Shown here: positions 1 to 5,097 of the stretch, piece after piece
How the letters are laid out: each line of letters starts with the position of its first letter
Numbering within the stretch: the stretch's first letter is position 1
Origin: Corynebacterium accolens
GTDB lineage: Bacteria; Actinomycetota; Actinomycetes; Mycobacteriales; Mycobacteriaceae
Length of the DNA: 5,097 nucleotides
Assembly: GCF_030515985.1 (NCBI RefSeq)
Contig: NZ_CP100376.1
Span: 326,634 to 331,730, forward strand
Direction: 5' to 3'
Program-made: the position numbers and the translations under genes
Notes under the pieces: generated by a model
Database searches by the model: none
What the model was told of the DNA's origin: nothing
What the model saw: the letters and a program-made list of their open reading frames with translations, nothing else

Positions 1-1064
1 CCGGCGCCACCGCCGATAAGGAAATGGGCATCCCCGGCGAGGACCTCGAGGGCAACTACGGCGCCGGCGAATTCGTGGGCTTTTATGACGGCAACCCCAA
101 CTTCGAGCGCGATTGGGACCTATCCGCGGAGTCCGTCGCCGTCGTGGGCGTGGGCAACGTTTCGCTCGACGTATCCCGCATCTTGGCCAAGACCGCAGAC
201 GAGCTGCTGGTGACGGAGATCCCGGATAATGTCTACGCTTCCCTGAAGGAAAACCGCGCCAAGGAGGTCCACGTCTTTGGTCGCCGCGGCCCGGCGCAGG
301 CTAAGTACACGCCGAAGGAGCTCAAGGAGCTCGATGAGTCCCCCACCATCGAGGTCATCGTGGACCCAGAAGACATCATCTACGACGAGGCTTCCGAGGA
401 GGCCCGCCGCGCCGCCAAGTCCACCGACTTGGTCTGCCAGACCCTAGAGTCCTACGCCATGCGCGAGCCTGGCGATGCCCCGCACAAGCTCTACATCCAC
501 TTCTTTGAATCCCCAGTAGAAGTGCTTGGCGATGCCGGCCACGTCACCGCCATCAAAACCGAGCGCACCGAGCTCAATGGCGATGGTTCCGTAAGCGGCA
601 CCGGCAAGTTCACCGAGTGGCCCGTGCAATCGGTCTACCGCGCTGTGGGCTACCACCCGCAGTCCGTCGAGGGCATTCCTTTCAATGACGACACGGCCAC
701 CATGCCCAACGACGGCGGCCACGTCCTGACCGATGTGGACGGCGAAAAGCTTCCCGGCCTCTACACCACCGGCTGGATCAAGCGCGGCCCGGTGGGCTTG
801 ATTGGCAATACTAAATCCGACGCCAAGGACACCACCGGCATGCTGCTAGAGGATTACAAGGCAGGCGAGCTCGAGTCCGCCACCAAGCGCGATCCGCAGG
901 ATATCCTCGATCTGCTCAGCAGCCGCGATATCGCCGTCACCACCTGGGACGGCTGGCACCGCCTCAACTCCGCCGAGCAGGCCGCCGGCGAGCCGCACGG
1001 CCGCGAGCGCATCAAGATCGTCGAGTGGGACGAGATGGTCAAGCACGCCGGCCCACAGCGCTAA
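1..1064 (+). CDS. fprA: FprA-like ferredoxin/adrenodoxin-type NADP+ reductase, 5'-truncated
   Basis: This is the C-terminal 353 residues of a cytosolic FAD flavoprotein that moves electrons between NADPH and ferredoxin-type partners. The reading frame is open from the window edge (first whole codon at base 3) to TAA at 1062-1064. The ATG at 24 is internal, because the homologous stretch GATADKEMGIPGEDLEG begins before it. Visible landmarks are the NADP-binding glycine motif VVGVGNVSLDVSRIL (about visible residues 46-61), the GRRGP motif (about 93-97) whose arginines are expected to contact the NADP 2'-phosphate, and the FAD-site segment GWIKRGPVGLIG (about 257-268), followed by the AGEPHGR block near the C terminus. 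From recall, the order and spacing match mycobacterial FprA, which has roughly 450 residues, so about 100 residues with the first FAD GxGxxG motif lie upstream. It converges on purT and its last codons are part of a hairpin. The family call is firm; the exact paralogue is less certain because corynebacteria may have more than one such reductase. Confidence 0.9.
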   Translation, partial: GATADKEMGIPGEDLEGNYGAGEFVGFYDGNPNFERDWDLSAESVAVVGVGNVSLDVSRILAKTADELLVTEIPDNVYASLKENRAKEVHVFGRRGPAQAKYTPKELKELDESPTIEVIVDPEDIIYDEASEEARRAAKSTDLVCQTLESYAMREPGDAPHKLYIHFFESPVEVLGDAGHVTAIKTERTELNGDGSVSGTGKFTEWPVQSVYRAVGYHPQSVEGIPFNDDTATMPNDGGHVLTDVDGEKLPGLYTTGWIKRGPVGLIGNTKSDAKDTTGMLLEDYKAGELESATKRDPQDILDLLSSRDIAVTTWDGWHRLNSAEQAAGEPHGRERIKIVEWDEMVKHAGPQR

Positions 1065-1140
1065 CCAGCGCTGCACTGCGGGCCTGACTAGGCACCGACT
1101 GGCACGGTCGGCAGTGCCCCGCAGCGCTAACCAGCGCTGC
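1056..1140. repeat. 19-bp direct repeat, each copy itself a hairpin, between converging genes
   Basis: The 19-mer CAGCGCTAACCAGCGCTGC occurs exactly at 1056-1074 and 1122-1140, offset by 66 bp. Each copy is an inverted repeat: CAGCGCT, loop AACC, AGCGCTG; the second copy gains a further G-C pair from base 1121. The first copy overlaps the end of fprA, including its TAA. The second ends one base before the purT gene (stop codon complement 1142-1144). The repeats are seen directly; a role in termination is inferred. Confidence 0.85.
1076..1124. terminator. Candidate bidirectional terminator between fprA and purT
   Basis: An outer stem pairs CTGCGGG (1076-1082) with CCCGCAG (1118-1124). Inside it GGCAC (1091-1095) can pair with GTGCC (1114-1118) and CGAC (1096-1099) with GTCG (1107-1110) around the loop TGGCACG. 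The outer and inner stems compete for base 1118, so the full fold is imperfect. No U-run follows on either strand, so this is not a textbook intrinsic terminator. Its position between convergent genes, together with the flanking hairpins, makes two-way termination the simplest role. Confidence 0.45.
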
Positions 1141-1141
1141 G

Positions 1142-2494
1142 CTAGTCGGTATCGTCCACCCCTGAGGTCAGCTTGGGGTCGAGCTCGACCCCACCCTCGT
1201 ATTCAACAACCTCGATATCGGGCACATTGTCCGCTTGCGGGTCGATGCCGCGCGCACCGCCCTGCGCGAGCAGGCCAGGAGTCGAGGTCACGCTCACCTT
1301 ATGCGCCGCCAGTGCGGCGCGATCGCGGGCCTCTTCTACCGTTTCCGCCGTCGTGGTCACAAGCCCCATGCGCCGGCCCTTATAGGCATCGGGCTTGCCA
1401 AAGAGCTTCACGTCCGTCTCGGCGTAGTGGAGGGCGGAGGCAATGCCGGTAAAGGCGACATCGGCAAGCGGCTCCTGCGCGTGCAAGAACATGCTGGCGC
1501 CCGGGGTTATCAACGTGGCGTCGATGGGATAGCCCAAAATGGCGCGGGCGTGCAGATCAAACTGGGAAAAGCGCTGCGTATAGGCGGTAAGCATCGCCGT
1601 ATCCGAAGGCCGCGGGGAGACCGAAGAAAAGTAAACATCATCGCCGGCGACGAAAAGCTCCACGCCGTACACGCCGCGCCCGCCTAGCTCATTGGAGATG
1701 CGCGCCGCAACCGATCGCGCGTTCTCCAGCGCAATCTCGCTCATGCCGGTAGGCTGCCACTCCTCAATCAGATCGCCCTTCTCGTGGCGGTGACCAATGG
1801 GCTCGCTAAACCACGTGGCCAGCTTGCCCGTGGCCGGATCGATGGACCGGATGGCCAGCAGCGTGACCTCAAGGTCAAAGTCCACGAAGCGCTCCGCCAC
1901 CACGCGCTGCGAATCCGAAGAAACGCGGCGCACCGTCTCCCACGCCTCGCGCACGTCTTCTACGTCCCGTGCCAGCATGTGGCCCTTGCCCGAGGTGGAC
2001 ACGTCCGGCTTCACAATGCACGGAAACCCCAGCTCCGTCGCCGCTTCCTCCAGCTCCTCCACCGAAGAGGCAAAGCGGTAGGCCGAGGTCGGCAGCCCAA
2101 TATCTTCTGCCACCGCGCGCACCCGTTCGCGGTCTTGGGTAAGGGCGCAGGCACGCGCCGTGGGCACGACGACGGCATCGGTGGACTGCTCAACCTGCTC
2201 CAGGGCCTCCACCGCAACGATTTCCACCTCCGGCACCACGTAGTGCGGCTGAATCTGCTGCACCAATTCTGATACCTGCGCGGAGTCAGTAATATCCGCG
2301 ATATAGCTATAGTGCGCCACTTGATGCGCCGGCGCCCCCTGGTACTTATCCACCGCGTGGACCTCAAGGCCCAGGGACTGGAAGGAAATAGCCAGCTGCT
2401 TTCCCAACTCGCCCGCGCCGAGCAGCAATACCTTCGTGGCATTGCCCGTCAGCGGCGTGCCGATATGACCGGCGATTTTGCCTGGAATATCCAT
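1142..2494 (-). CDS. purT: Formate-dependent phosphoribosylglycinamide formyltransferase 2 (PurT)
   Basis: This 450-residue cytosolic ATP-grasp enzyme is expected to make formyl-GAR from GAR, formate and ATP, the third step of de novo purine synthesis, without formyl-tetrahydrofolate. The N-terminal nucleotide-fold motif LLLGAGELGKQ lies at residues 23-33, the glycine-rich ATP-grasp loop KPDVSTSGKGHM at 162-173, EPIGHRHEKGDLIEEWQP at 231-248, GVELF at 277-281 and KLFGKP at 363-368. All align in order with E. coli PurT as I recall it. The ATG at 2494 is chosen because AAAGGAG lies 7 nt upstream and MDIPGKIAGHIGTPL fits the usual N terminus; a start at 2611 would lie inside the upstream terminator hairpin. 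Two oddities stand out. The metal loop reads FSSVSPRPSDTA (289-300), where E. coli has [12 protein letters not shown], so a Mg-ligand Glu is Ser291. There is also an extra acidic tail of about 48 residues after residue 402. Family assignment is strong; full activity is less certain. Confidence 0.93.
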   Translation of the reverse strand: MDIPGKIAGHIGTPLTGNATKVLLLGAGELGKQLAISFQSLGLEVHAVDKYQGAPAHQVAHYSYIADITDSAQVSELVQQIQPHYVVPEVEIVAVEALEQVEQSTDAVVVPTARACALTQDRERVRAVAEDIGLPTSAYRFASSVEELEEAATELGFPCIVKPDVSTSGKGHMLARDVEDVREAWETVRRVSSDSQRVVAERFVDFDLEVTLLAIRSIDPATGKLATWFSEPIGHRHEKGDLIEEWQPTGMSEIALENARSVAARISNELGGRGVYGVELFVAGDDVYFSSVSPRPSDTAMLTAYTQRFSQFDLHARAILGYPIDATLITPGASMFLHAQEPLADVAFTGIASALHYAETDVKLFGKPDAYKGRRMGLVTTTAETVEEARDRAALAAHKVSVTSTPGLLAQGGARGIDPQADNVPDIEVVEYEGGVELDPKLTSGVDDTD

Positions 2495-2501
2495 GACTTT
2501 G

Positions 2502-2508
2502 CTCCTTT
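2502..2508 (-). promoter_or_regulatory. purT ribosome binding site
   Basis: On the minus strand this reads AAAGGAG, with 7 nt (CAAAGTC) before the ATG at 2494. It decides the start against the longer frame beginning at 2611. Confidence 0.8.
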
Positions 2509-2538
2509 GATTCCGCTCCGAGCAGCAGATACTTCCCC

Positions 2539-2551
2539 AAATTATTTCATA
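2539..2551 (-). promoter_or_regulatory. Possible purT promoter -10 region
   Basis: On the minus strand this is TATGAAATAATTT, an AT-rich island in a GC-rich leader and the only good place for a -10 element between the terminator and purT. No convincing -35 hexamer is seen at 16-18 bp, so this is a weak call. Confidence 0.25.
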
Positions 2552-2554
2552 GAT

Positions 2555-2572
2555 GCCCGGCGCACCCCGGGC
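2555..2572. repeat. Palindrome upstream of purT
   Basis: GCCCGG (2555-2560), six-base loop CGCACC, CCGGGC (2567-2572) form a perfect 6-bp inverted repeat just upstream of the AT-rich island. It could be an operator or an RNA hairpin. The right arm, extended to CCGGGCGC (2567-2574), is also complementary to the terminator arm at 2600-2607. Confidence 0.6.
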
Positions 2573-2598
2573 GCACATGCGTGAAGTGCATAAACGCA

Positions 2599-2637
2599 AG
2601 CGCCCGGCCAAGGATTTTCATCCTCGAACCGGGCGCT
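2599..2637 (-). terminator. Hairpin terminator downstream of the sortase gene
   Basis: AGCGCCCGG (2599-2607) pairs perfectly with CCGGGCGCT (2629-2637), and inside it AGGAT (2611-2615) pairs with ATCCT (2620-2624) around TTTC. The stem begins 22 nt after the sortase stop. On the minus strand it is followed by TGCGTTTATGC, a short and broken U-rich stretch. It probably ends the surface-protein/sortase transcript before purT. Confidence 0.7.
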
Positions 2638-2659
2638 CGTTGGACTCTAGAGCGTGCTA

Positions 2660-3397
2660 CTAGGCCTGGGGTGCCTCTGGTGGAACCGGGGCATCGACTG
2701 GCTCTGCCACGGTAATAATGTTGTCCTCATACCCCAGCGCACCGCCGACGAACTTGCCGCCGCAGGTGATAAGGACCAGGCGGTTGGTACCGTCCGTGTC
2801 ATTAACCACGTCCGGGAAATCCCCGCCCTTGGGCAGGCGGTACGGCTTTTCCGTCACACGGAAGGTGCGCTCCTCACCATCGATGACCACGGTGAATTCC
2901 TGGTTTTCCTGCAGCCGGGTGAATTTCTCCGCATAGCCGGTGCCCTGGCCCTGGTAATTCACGTGGCCGGTGATCACGCTGGAGCCAACATTGCCGGCAT
3001 CGCCAGGCACGGCCGAGGCGGAATACCAGCCCAAGCGGGAGACATCGTGTGGCGGCAGCAACACGCCCTGGTCAGTTACCTGCACTGGGTCCACGGCGGC
3101 GTACTCGCCGTCGATGCCCACGGACATGCCTTCGAAGCCTTCGAATTGGCCCGGGGCCGGCTCGAATTCGTGCTCCTGCGCACCGGAATCATCGACGTAG
3201 GCATCGCCCTTATCGTCCGGGGGGTCAACGGCCGAGACGCTTTCCGATGCCCCCTCACTAGCCTCATCATCTTCCCCACCGGTGGTGAGGTAGAGAGCCA
3301 GCTGGATCAACATCAGAATTACGGCCACTACCAGCACGATAAAGCCGATCTTCTTACCCCGGCTTACGGGTTCCTCGCGGCCTGTCTCCTCAGACAT
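2660..3397 (-). CDS. Membrane-anchored class F-type sortase
   Basis: This is a 245-residue cysteine transpeptidase expected to act on the outer face of the membrane, cleaving a sorting motif in secreted proteins and joining them to the cell wall or other acceptors. It has a short cytoplasmic head with KK before one hydrophobic segment (about residues 17-37), then an acidic Ser/Asp/Glu-rich stalk (40-80), then the sortase barrel (about 90-232). The catalytic His is H145 in ITGHVNYQG and the catalytic Cys is C212 in VLITCGGKF; TCGG suits class F. The expected Arg in the last strand is not obvious: the segment reads LGYEDNIITVA, with E224 where many family members have Arg. The ATG at 3397 has GAGGAGA 7 nt upstream. 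It lies 136 bp downstream of the VaFE surface-protein gene on the same strand, which makes that protein the likely partner or substrate. Class E is less likely given the TCGG motif and the length. I do not assign a gene symbol. Confidence 0.88.
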   Translation of the reverse strand: MSEETGREEPVSRGKKIGFIVLVVAVILMLIQLALYLTTGGEDDEASEGASESVSAVDPPDDKGDAYVDDSGAQEHEFEPAPGQFEGFEGMSVGIDGEYAAVDPVQVTDQGVLLPPHDVSRLGWYSASAVPGDAGNVGSSVITGHVNYQGQGTGYAEKFTRLQENQEFTVVIDGEERTFRVTEKPYRLPKGGDFPDVVNDTDGTNRLVLITCGGKFVGGALGYEDNIITVAEPVDAPVPPEAPQA

Positions 3398-3404
3398 TGC
3401 CCAA

Positions 3405-3411
3405 TCTCCTC
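3405..3411 (-). promoter_or_regulatory. Sortase ribosome binding site
   Basis: GAGGAGA on the minus strand, 7 nt before the ATG at 3397. It supports independent translation of the sortase, since the upstream stop is 136 bp away. Confidence 0.75.
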
Positions 3412-3447
3412 ATTGTGGTCTTCTCGATGGTTTATCAGATGGGTTGC

Positions 3448-3483
3448 CCCCCTCCAGCGTGTGCGGTGACACCCTGAAGGGGG
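3448..3483. terminator. Long stem-loop between surface-protein and sortase genes
   Basis: CCCCCTCCAG (3448-3457) pairs with CTGAAGGGGG (3474-3483) in 9 of 10 positions; after one C-C mismatch GTGT (3459-3462) pairs with ACAC (3469-3472) around the loop GCGGTG. No U-run follows on either strand. It starts about 50 nt after the surface-protein stop. It may be a partial terminator or an RNA-stability element that lowers sortase mRNA relative to the surface protein; that role is inferred. Confidence 0.4.
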
Positions 3484-3495
3484 ACATGTTGTGCC

Positions 3496-3511
3496 CAGGC
3501 GCTATCGCCTG
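3496..3511. repeat. Second short inverted repeat in the same spacer
   Basis: CAGGCG (3496-3501), loop CTAT, CGCCTG (3506-3511) make a perfect 6-bp stem 22 nt after the surface-protein stop on the minus strand. No U-run follows it. It may act together with the larger stem-loop at 3448-3483. Confidence 0.55.
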
Positions 3512-3533
3512 TTACCTGACCAGTACGCTCACA

Positions 3534-5097
3534 CTACTTAATGTAGTCCTGCATACCTGGGTCAAGCTCGGTCGCACCGGACGGTACGGACTTGATCTTC
3601 GTACGTCCTGCGTCGGACGGTAGCGGTTTACCAGTCTTTCCAGGCTCCTGGCCCATAACCTCGACCGGACGATCGTCCTTGTCGGTACCCTGGTCAACCT
3701 TATCCGGCGTATCCTGACCCTTCACCTCGGTGGGGCGAGGCTCTTCGCTGGAGTTCTGGTCAACCTTATCCGGCGTATCCTGGCCCTTCACCTCGGTGCT
3801 TGGGTGCTCACCGTGGCCCTCGGTGTCCTTCTCAGGACGATCCTTCGGCTTGTCGTGATCATGGTGGCCGTGGTCGTGATCGTGGTGGCCGAAGATAATC
3901 TTGCCCAAGCCGATTCCCAAGCCAATGCCCGGAATCAGGATGGCCCACTTAGGAATCTTGCCCTTGGACGGCTTGCCTGGGACATCGGAGTCATCAGAGG
4001 TTACGGTCTGATCCTCATCATTGATGTCCTTGTGCTCAGCAACCTTATTCGGCTTCTCAGCATCCGGAGTGTCCTCACCCTCAGCGTCAACCTCAGTAGA
4101 AGTCAACTCCTCAAAGGCAACCGCAGCCTCAACCGGCTCCGTCACATCACTATCAACAGTGATCTTCACATCAACCTTGCCAGCAGACTTCTCCGGAGTA
4201 AAGGTCGTCTCACCCTTACCCAAAACAGTCTCTTTATCGGCCTTGCTAATCAACTCAGCCTGCAGCGTGTATTCCTTACCAGGAACCAAGCCCTCATAGC
4301 TGACCTCATCAACAATCTCAGCACCAGCAACAACCTCATGCGAACCCTGAGCAAAATCAGCATTCGTCGAAATCTCCGGCTTCAGAACCTTCTTAGAATC
4401 CTCAGAGATTACCGTCTGATCCTCATCATTGATGTCCTTGTGCTCAGCAACCTTATTCGGCTTCTCAGCATCCGGAGTGTCCTCACCCTCAGCGTCAACC
4501 TCAGTAGAGGTCAATTCCTCAAAGGCAACCGCAGCCTCAACCGGCTCCGTCACATCACTATCAACAGTGATCTTCACATCAACCTTGCCAGCAGACTTCT
4601 CCGGAGTAAAGGTCGTCTCACCCTTACCCAAAACAGTCTCTTTATCGGCCTTGCTAATCAACTCAGCCTGCAGCGTGTATTCCTTACCAGGAACCAAGCC
4701 CTCATAGCTGACCTCATCAACAATCTCAGCACCAGCAACAACCTCATGCGAACCCTGAGCAAAATCAGCATTCGTCGAAATCTCCGGCTTTGCCGAAGTA
4801 TCAGCAGGCTCTTCCGGCTTTTCCGAAGAAGTCGTGCTCGAAGGCTCAGTGCTGGTCGTAGTCTTCGAAGTGGACGTCTCCGAGTCCGACGGCTCCGAGG
4901 TTTCAGATTCCGAACTGCTCTCCGTCGATGGTTCAGAGCTCTTGGACTCCGAGGCGCTTGGCTTCGAGCTAGTCGTTGAAGTCTCCGACGAAGACGACTC
5001 CGAAGGCTGGTTGTCCTTCTTAGTGTTTACGGTCTGGTCTTCGTCGTTAATGTCCTTGTGCTCAGCAACCTTATTTGGCTTCTCAGCATCCGGAGTG
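3534..5097 (-). CDS. VaFE-repeat (T-Q ester-bond domain) surface protein, 5'-truncated
   Basis: The last 520 residues of a large, probably secreted, surface protein are visible; the frame is open to the window edge, so the signal peptide and start lie outside. Numbering from the first whole codon (5094-5096): residues 1-23 end a VaFE domain (HKDINDEDQTV); 24-102 are a Ser/Thr/Glu/Pro-rich spacer; 103-229 and 239-365 are two complete, sequence-identical VaFE domains. Each has a Thr near the start (T108, T244, in EISTNADF), the name-giving AVAFEEL strand, and a Gln in DEDQTV (Q227, Q363). In this family such Thr and Gln form an intramolecular ester crosslink that stiffens the stalk. Residues 381-403 (KIPKW then Gly/Ile/Leu-rich) look like a membrane segment. 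No LPXTG is seen before or after it. Instead 117 hydrophilic residues follow: HHDHDHGHHDHD (404-415), two TEVKGQDTPDKVDQ copies and a C terminus ending SGATELDPGMQDYIK. An internal TTG at 4697 is not a start. A sortase gene follows on the same strand. The specific ligand is unknown. Confidence 0.88.
   Translation of the reverse strand, partial: TPDAEKPNKVAEHKDINDEDQTVNTKKDNQPSESSSSETSTTSSKPSASESKSSEPSTESSSESETSEPSDSETSTSKTTTSTEPSSTTSSEKPEEPADTSAKPEISTNADFAQGSHEVVAGAEIVDEVSYEGLVPGKEYTLQAELISKADKETVLGKGETTFTPEKSAGKVDVKITVDSDVTEPVEAAVAFEELTSTEVDAEGEDTPDAEKPNKVAEHKDINDEDQTVISEDSKKVLKPEISTNADFAQGSHEVVAGAEIVDEVSYEGLVPGKEYTLQAELISKADKETVLGKGETTFTPEKSAGKVDVKITVDSDVTEPVEAAVAFEELTSTEVDAEGEDTPDAEKPNKVAEHKDINDEDQTVTSDDSDVPGKPSKGKIPKWAILIPGIGLGIGLGKIIFGHHDHDHGHHDHDKPKDRPEKDTEGHGEHPSTEVKGQDTPDKVDQNSSEEPRPTEVKGQDTPDKVDQGTDKDDRPVEVMGQEPGKTGKPLPSDAGRTKIKSVPSGATELDPGMQDYIK
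3690..3797 (-). repeat. 42-bp direct repeat encoding TEVKGQDTPDKVDQ twice
   Basis: Copies at 3690-3731 and 3756-3797, 66 bp apart, differ by one synonymous base (TCCTGACCC versus TCCTGGCCC on the plus strand). They lie in the charged tail after the membrane segment. A decayed third motif (PVEVMGQEP) follows 22 residues further on, so the tail is built from a 22-residue period. Confidence 0.85.
4002..4790 (-). repeat. Tandem 408-bp repeat: two near-identical VaFE domains
   Basis: Bases 4002-4382 match 4410-4790 with three differences (4005/4413, 4101/4509, 4107/4515), all at third codon positions and silent. The period is 408 bp (136 codons). Each core encodes 127 residues, and the cores are joined by the linker ISEDSKKVL. 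A third unit ends at 5028-5097 and is clearly more diverged (for example GGTCTGGTCTTCGTCGTTAA against CGTCTGATCCTCATCATTGA). Confidence 0.97.
4791..5027 (-). other. Ser/Thr/Glu/Pro-rich spacer in the surface protein
   Basis: About 79 codons (visible residues 24-102) are dominated by Ser, Thr, Glu and Pro with scattered Lys. It is low-complexity and probably extended or disordered, and is a plausible site for O-glycosylation (inference). It separates the two near-identical domains from the diverged one upstream. Ser codons are mixed (TCG, TCT, AGC, TCC, AGT), so it is not a simple DNA microsatellite. Confidence 0.8.

Noticed and set aside
1114..2272. Plus-strand frames opposite purT (1114-1452, 1235-1687, 1784-2272)
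   Set aside because: They are Arg/Ala/Gly-rich shadows of a strongly recognised minus-strand gene.
2495..2611. A 39-residue N-terminal extension of PurT from an ATG at 2611
   Set aside because: It lies partly inside the terminator hairpin and has no homology to known PurT N termini that I recall, whereas the ATG at 2494 has a good RBS.
2654..3469. A 271-residue plus-strand frame opposite the sortase
   Set aside because: The minus strand shows H145/C212 sortase motifs, a membrane segment and an RBS; the plus frame has none of these and runs through the spacer.
3582..3620. LPSDAG as a sortase sorting signal
   Set aside because: It does not match LPXTG and is followed by RTKIKS and a polar C terminus, with no hydrophobic segment.
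3534..4697. Start of the surface protein at an internal TTG at 4697
   Set aside because: The TTG encodes Leu inside the VaFE domain (EGLVPGKEY); the same frame continues open to the window edge with an in-frame spacer and a further domain.
4021..4707. Two identical 92-residue plus-strand frames (4021-4299 and 4429-4707)
   Set aside because: They are identical only because they lie in the two copies of the 408-bp repeat; no RBS or family is seen.
3804..4979. A 391-residue open frame on the plus strand opposite the VaFE gene
   Set aside because: It is an antisense shadow of the repeats: it repeats with the same 408-bp period, is Leu/Arg/Ser-rich with no recognisable domain, and the minus frame gives a clear VaFE protein.
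4791..5027. Ser/Thr/Glu stretch as a phase-variable microsatellite
   Set aside because: The codons are mixed and there is no long homopolymer or short exact tandem repeat that would slip.

Overview
The window looks like a high-GC actinobacterium, most likely a Corynebacterium. The inference rests on an FprA-type ferredoxin/adrenodoxin-like reductase, an actinobacterial-looking PurT, a class F-type sortase, and a VaFE/T-Q ester-bond surface protein in one neighbourhood. The species cannot be named from this sequence alone.

Layout: (1) bases 1-1064, plus strand, carry the 3' part of an fprA-like NADPH-ferredoxin reductase gene. (2) Bases 1056-1140, between two converging genes, form a dense cluster of inverted repeats that includes an exact 19-bp direct repeat. 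(3) Bases 1142-2494, minus strand, are a complete purT. (4) Bases 2495-2659 hold the purT leader and a hairpin terminator for the genes upstream. (5) Bases 2660-3397, minus strand, are a complete membrane-anchored class F-type sortase. (6) Bases 3398-3533 are a spacer with a sortase RBS and two stem-loops. (7) Bases 3534-5097, minus strand, are the 3' part of a large surface-protein gene with VaFE repeats; its 5' end lies beyond the window.

The two left-hand genes are housekeeping genes (redox electron transfer and purine synthesis). The two right-hand genes probably form a cell-surface pair: the VaFE protein is transcribed first, then the sortase, ending at the hairpin at 2599-2637.

The points most worth a second look are: the surface protein has no LPXTG signal and instead carries a 117-residue, His/Asp-rich, repeat-containing C-terminal extension after its hydrophobic segment; its two complete VaFE domains differ by only three bases over 381 bp, all synonymous; the PurT metal-binding loop has Ser where E. 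coli PurT has a Mg-binding Glu; and the sortase has Glu where I would expect the catalytic Arg. I see no RNA genes, CRISPR arrays, insertion sequences or phage genes.
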